A DNA stretch of 7,079 nucleotides, taken from NCBI GenBank assembly GCA_045106295.1, contig JBGCEI010000196.1, positions 1-7,079 on the forward strand, given 5' to 3'. Both the position numbers and the translations under genes were made by a program. Under the pieces are notes generated by a model. That model ran no database searches and was not told the origin of the DNA. It saw only the letters and a list, made by a program, of their open reading frames with translations. Source of the stretch: WTJX01 sp045106295 (GTDB lineage: Bacteria > Bacteroidota > Bacteroidia > Cytophagales > JAAEPT01). Of the stretch, positions 5,117 to 7,079 are shown piece after piece. Position 1 is the stretch's first letter. Every line of letters starts with the position of its first letter.

Positions 5117-6655
5117 TTACCAATCTATTGGTCTGTAATCTTTCAAAAACTTACCACACCAATGTTTACCCGTATTAATTCCATCAAATAACGGATCTAA
5201 TACACGAGCAGCACCATCTACAATATCCAAGGGAGGTTGAAAATCATGTACTTCTTCTTTTTTCTTCGACAGTTCAGCAGGATCTTCGTCCGTTACCCAA
5301 CCGGTATCTACAGCATTCATAAATACACCATCTTTTGCAAAATCGAGTGCAGATGTATGTGTCATCATGTTCAATGCCGCTTTTGCCATATTGGTATGTG
5401 GATGACGGTCTTCTTTATGAAAACGATGAAATTTCCCTTCCATCGCCGATACATTGATGATGTGCTTCATTCCCGTATTCTCTTTTCGCATCAATACTGA
5501 CAATCGATTACATAATACAAATGGAGCAATGGCATTTACCAATTGTACTTCCACCATTTCTGGTGTTTCTATTTCCCCTAATTTTAGTCTCCAACTATTC
5601 GTTTTACGCAAATCAACTTGTTGTAAGTCAGCATCTAACTCACCTTCTGGAAACACTTCTTTTACAGGTAATGAATTATCGAAACTGTACGGTATCTGAG
5701 ATAACTTTGCCGAAGCCCTTATTCCAATTCCTGGTTCAGGTCCATGCCAAGTAACTGGCATATTGATATTCTGGTCTGTTTTTCCTGCGGTTAATGTATT
5801 GAGTTCTTCTAACGTAAAATGATGGTCAGATAAAAGTAACCGAGCATATTCTGGTAAAGATTCCAAAGGTGTTTCTTCGTTTTCCATCAAATGATGGTAA
5901 AAACCAGCTGGTCTACGCACCGTTTGTGCTGCATTATTGATCAAAATATCCAACCGGTCGTACTTCATTTCAATGAAATTACAGAAGATCTCCACACTCG
6001 GGATGTGGCGTAAATCTAATCCATGAATTTTCAACCGATGTCCCCATTCGGTAAAGTCTTCTTCCTTAGAAAAACGCAAGGCAGAATCCACAGGAAAACG
6101 AGTGGTTGCTACCACAGTAGCTCCAGCCTTTAACATCATCAATGTAATATGATAACCAATTTTCAATCTCGATCCTGTAACTACTGCTACTTGACCGCTC
6201 AGGTTTGCACTCTGGTAACGCTTTGCATAATTAAACTCCGCACACTCAGGGCACATGGTATCATAAAAGTGGTGTAATTTGGTAAATACCGTTTTACAGA
6301 CGTAGCAATTCCGTGGTGACTCTAATTCTTTCTCTTCTAGCTCTTTGGGTAATTCTAATAGTTTGGGTGCTACAAAAACAACAGATTCTCTGGCACTACG
6401 AATCCCTGTTTCTTTACGAGCATGTTTATCTCTTTCTTGTTGTTTTCTCTTTGCTGCTTTTTTAGCATCTTTTTTACGCTTCTGGAATTCTTCTCGATTG
6501 GGACGAGATAAAGCACCGGCTGCTTTCATTAAAGCTAACCTTTTTCCTTCTGGTAACTCAAAAATCTGATTGGTATCCCCTAACAGTGTTTCTAATACCG
6601 AAATACACTGTTCTATTTCTTCCTGACCTAGTTTTTCAGACTCCTCTGCTTTCAT
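5117..6655 (-). CDS. Atypical SDR-family oxidoreductase with zinc-ribbon-like segment
   Basis: Predicted cytoplasmic protein of 512 residues if started at the ATG at 6655. Numbering below follows the longer frame opening at TTG 6670 (517 residues). Layout: charged helical N-terminus (about 1-115; Lys/Arg-rich 64-90), CYVC (122-125) with CPEC (140-143) forming a likely metal-binding ribbon, then a Rossmann-fold SDR domain. SDR signs are VAVVTGSRLKIGY (161-173), an acidic LDL (218-220), LDILINNAA (240-248), VNAIAPF (378-384, the SDR Asn) and NVSAMEG (406-412, catalytic-type Ser408). The YxxxK site reads TNMAK (426-430): the lysine is kept, the tyrosine is Thr. A roughly 100-residue insertion separates NNAA from VNAIAPF. 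The glycine motif is also divergent (Lys170 in place of Gly). Similar long SDRs occur in other bacteria and in fungi, from memory; substrate unknown. The ATG is preferred because the promoter overlaps the TTG region. Confidence 0.85.
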   Translation of the reverse strand: MKAEESEKLGQEEIEQCISVLETLLGDTNQIFELPEGKRLALMKAAGALSRPNREEFQKRKKDAKKAAKRKQQERDKHARKETGIRSARESVVFVAPKLLELPKELEEKELESPRNCYVCKTVFTKLHHFYDTMCPECAEFNYAKRYQSANLSGQVAVVTGSRLKIGYHITLMMLKAGATVVATTRFPVDSALRFSKEEDFTEWGHRLKIHGLDLRHIPSVEIFCNFIEMKYDRLDILINNAAQTVRRPAGFYHHLMENEETPLESLPEYARLLLSDHHFTLEELNTLTAGKTDQNINMPVTWHGPEPGIGIRASAKLSQIPYSFDNSLPVKEVFPEGELDADLQQVDLRKTNSWRLKLGEIETPEMVEVQLVNAIAPFVLCNRLSVLMRKENTGMKHIINVSAMEGKFHRFHKEDRHPHTNMAKAALNMMTHTSALDFAKDGVFMNAVDTGWVTDEDPAELSKKKEEVHDFQPPLDIVDGAARVLDPLFDGINTGKHWCGKFLKDYRPIDW

Positions 6656-6659
6656 ACTA

Positions 6660-6667
6660 CAAAGGTA
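6660..6667 (-). promoter_or_regulatory. -7 element of the SDR gene; fixes the start at 6655
   Basis: The minus strand reads TACCTTTG, a full match to TAnnTTTG, ending 4 nt before the ATG at 6655-6653. Initiation a few bases downstream would fall at or next to this ATG, giving a leaderless or nearly leaderless mRNA. The in-frame TTG at 6670 lies upstream of the element and would not be transcribed. No convincing -33 TTG is seen. Confidence 0.5.
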
Positions 6668-6727
6668 CAACTAAATATAGAAGGAGACTAAATGTATCGT
6701 TCTAATGAATGATTGCTTGAATTCAAG

Positions 6728-6835
6728 TTTCAATAATTCTCTTTTTTATTTTGAAAGGTAATGATAAGGAACCGAAAAGTTTAACATTTTCTTAATCAAG
6801 GATTTCTTACTATTCCCTTCTCTAAGGATGGACTT
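6728..6835 (-). repeat. Dispersed repeat, copy 2, beside the transposase end
   Basis: Partner of 3823-3931 in the same orientation, with bases 6728-6752 identical to 3823-3847. The left edge is abrupt in both copies: the sequences to the left of 6728 and 3823 are unrelated apart from a few bases. Conservation is strongest at this edge, which lies past the stop codon of the small ORF, so it is better explained by a DNA or RNA function, such as an element terminus, than by protein coding. Confidence 0.65.
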
Positions 6836-6937
6836 ATCTTTAATAATAAGAAATATCATTCCTTTATGCCTGTCAGACGATTTTGATATCCACTCATCTA
6901 ATTTAATAAAGAAAGTAGTAGTTCTTTTACCTATCAT
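6746..6937 (-). CDS. Doubtful small ORF (63 aa), possibly part of a mobile element
   Basis: ATG-initiated frame of 63 residues, basic (many Lys), with no signal peptide, membrane segment or motif I recognise. It begins 23 bases after the end of the transposase frame on the same strand. Its last 19 residues, KSLIKKMLNFSVPYHYLSK, resemble the decayed frame at 3841-3897 (KSLIKK shared, then L.F.VP.H), and several of the base differences are silent. That is weak support for past coding. Against it: the 1-nt indel between the copies, and stronger conservation beyond the stop than within the frame. No promoter element was found upstream. Confidence 0.25.
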   Translation of the reverse strand: MIGKRTTTFFIKLDEWISKSSDRHKGMIFLIIKDKSILREGNSKKSLIKKMLNFSVPYHYLSK

Positions 6938-6959
6938 AAATCAATGTCGTTTAGTTAAG

Positions 6960-7079
6960 CTATAAAGGTTTGTAGTTTTGATGGTATAATTTCTTAGGTT
7001 TTTTATTTCTAGGATTAGACCTATTGGGTCGAACAATTTCTTTAGTTCGGTAAACAATATCATCAAAGACTTTTATCCC
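6960..7079 (-). CDS. C-terminal 39 residues of a probable IS transposase (5' part outside window)
   Basis: An open frame enters from the right edge and ends at the TAG at 6962-6960. The visible tail is highly basic: FDDIVYRTKEIVRPNRSNPR (residues 5-24 of the fragment), then a Lys-rich stretch ending HQNYKPL. The pattern of a helix with TKEIVR, then RPNRxxPR, then a basic xNYKxx end is what I recall from the C-termini of IS4-type DDE transposases of Bacteroidota. No catalytic residue is in view, so the family is tentative. It could be another basic DNA- or RNA-binding protein. Whether the element is intact cannot be judged here. Confidence 0.5.
   Translation of the reverse strand, partial: GIKVFDDIVYRTKEIVRPNRSNPRNKKPKKLYHQNYKPL

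Larger units (their letters stand above)
6656..6959. other. Intergenic stretch between the SDR gene and the transposase end
   Basis: About 300 bases without a confident gene. It holds the SDR promoter (6660-6667), a perfect 12-bp palindrome CTTGAATTCAAG (6716-6727), repeat copy 2 (6728-6835) and a doubtful small minus-strand ORF (6746-6937). The remainder, about 6840-6959, is AT-rich with no other structure I can identify. It may be the outer part of the insertion element whose transposase ends at 6960. Confidence 0.6.

Noticed and set aside
5237..5754. Several overlapping plus-strand frames opposite the SDR gene
   Set aside because: They overlap one another and an intact, motif-bearing coding sequence; they are typical antisense shadows. 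The frame at 6345-6569 is rejected for the same reason.
5117..6670. TTG at 6670 as the SDR start, giving 517 residues
   Set aside because: A full TAnnTTTG promoter element sits between this TTG and the ATG at 6655, so the ATG is the better start.
1..7079. CRISPR array, tRNA, rRNA, toxin-antitoxin or defence genes
   Set aside because: No regularly spaced short repeats, tRNA-like cloverleaf or conserved rRNA stretch was noticed by eye, and no gene carries motifs of such systems.

Overview
The window reads as AT-rich chromosomal DNA of a Bacteroidota bacterium. Three signs support this: several copies of the TAnnTTTG promoter element that is typical of that phylum (often with a very short leader and no Shine-Dalgarno), the gene families present, and a PdhC with two lipoyl domains. 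A marine Cytophagales or Flavobacteriia relative is plausible, but the genus cannot be fixed from this sequence alone.

Layout, left to right. (1) 1-1281, minus strand: the first 427 residues of the pyruvate dehydrogenase E2 subunit (two near-identical lipoyl domains, E1/E3-binding domain, start of the catalytic domain), with its own promoter. (2) 1520-2161, minus: a histidine phosphatase family protein that can only start at TTG. (3) 2222-3813, plus: a tight two-gene unit of a hotdog-fold thioesterase, probably the DHNA-CoA thioesterase of menaquinone synthesis, and the isochorismate synthase MenF, transcribed divergently from the phosphatase. (4) 3814-3993: a convergent gap with a decayed copy of a dispersed repeat. 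(5) 3994-4947, minus: RlmF, the 23S rRNA m6A1618 methyltransferase. (6) 4961-5051: a palindromic REP/MITE-like element. (7) 5117-6655, minus: a large atypical short-chain dehydrogenase/reductase with a CxxC...CxxC zinc-ribbon-like segment and no catalytic tyrosine. (8) 6656-6959: a gap with its promoter, a 12-bp palindrome, the second copy of the dispersed repeat and a doubtful 63-residue ORF. (9) 6960-7079, minus: the C-terminal 39 residues of a probable transposase running off the right edge.

The genes are mostly unconnected housekeeping functions: pyruvate oxidation, quinone synthesis and rRNA modification. The only clear functional pair is the thioesterase-menF operon. Mobile or repeat DNA lies in three of the gaps. 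I see no defence system, CRISPR array, tRNA or rRNA. The least ordinary items are the atypical SDR and the dispersed repeat shared by 3823-3931 and 6728-6835.
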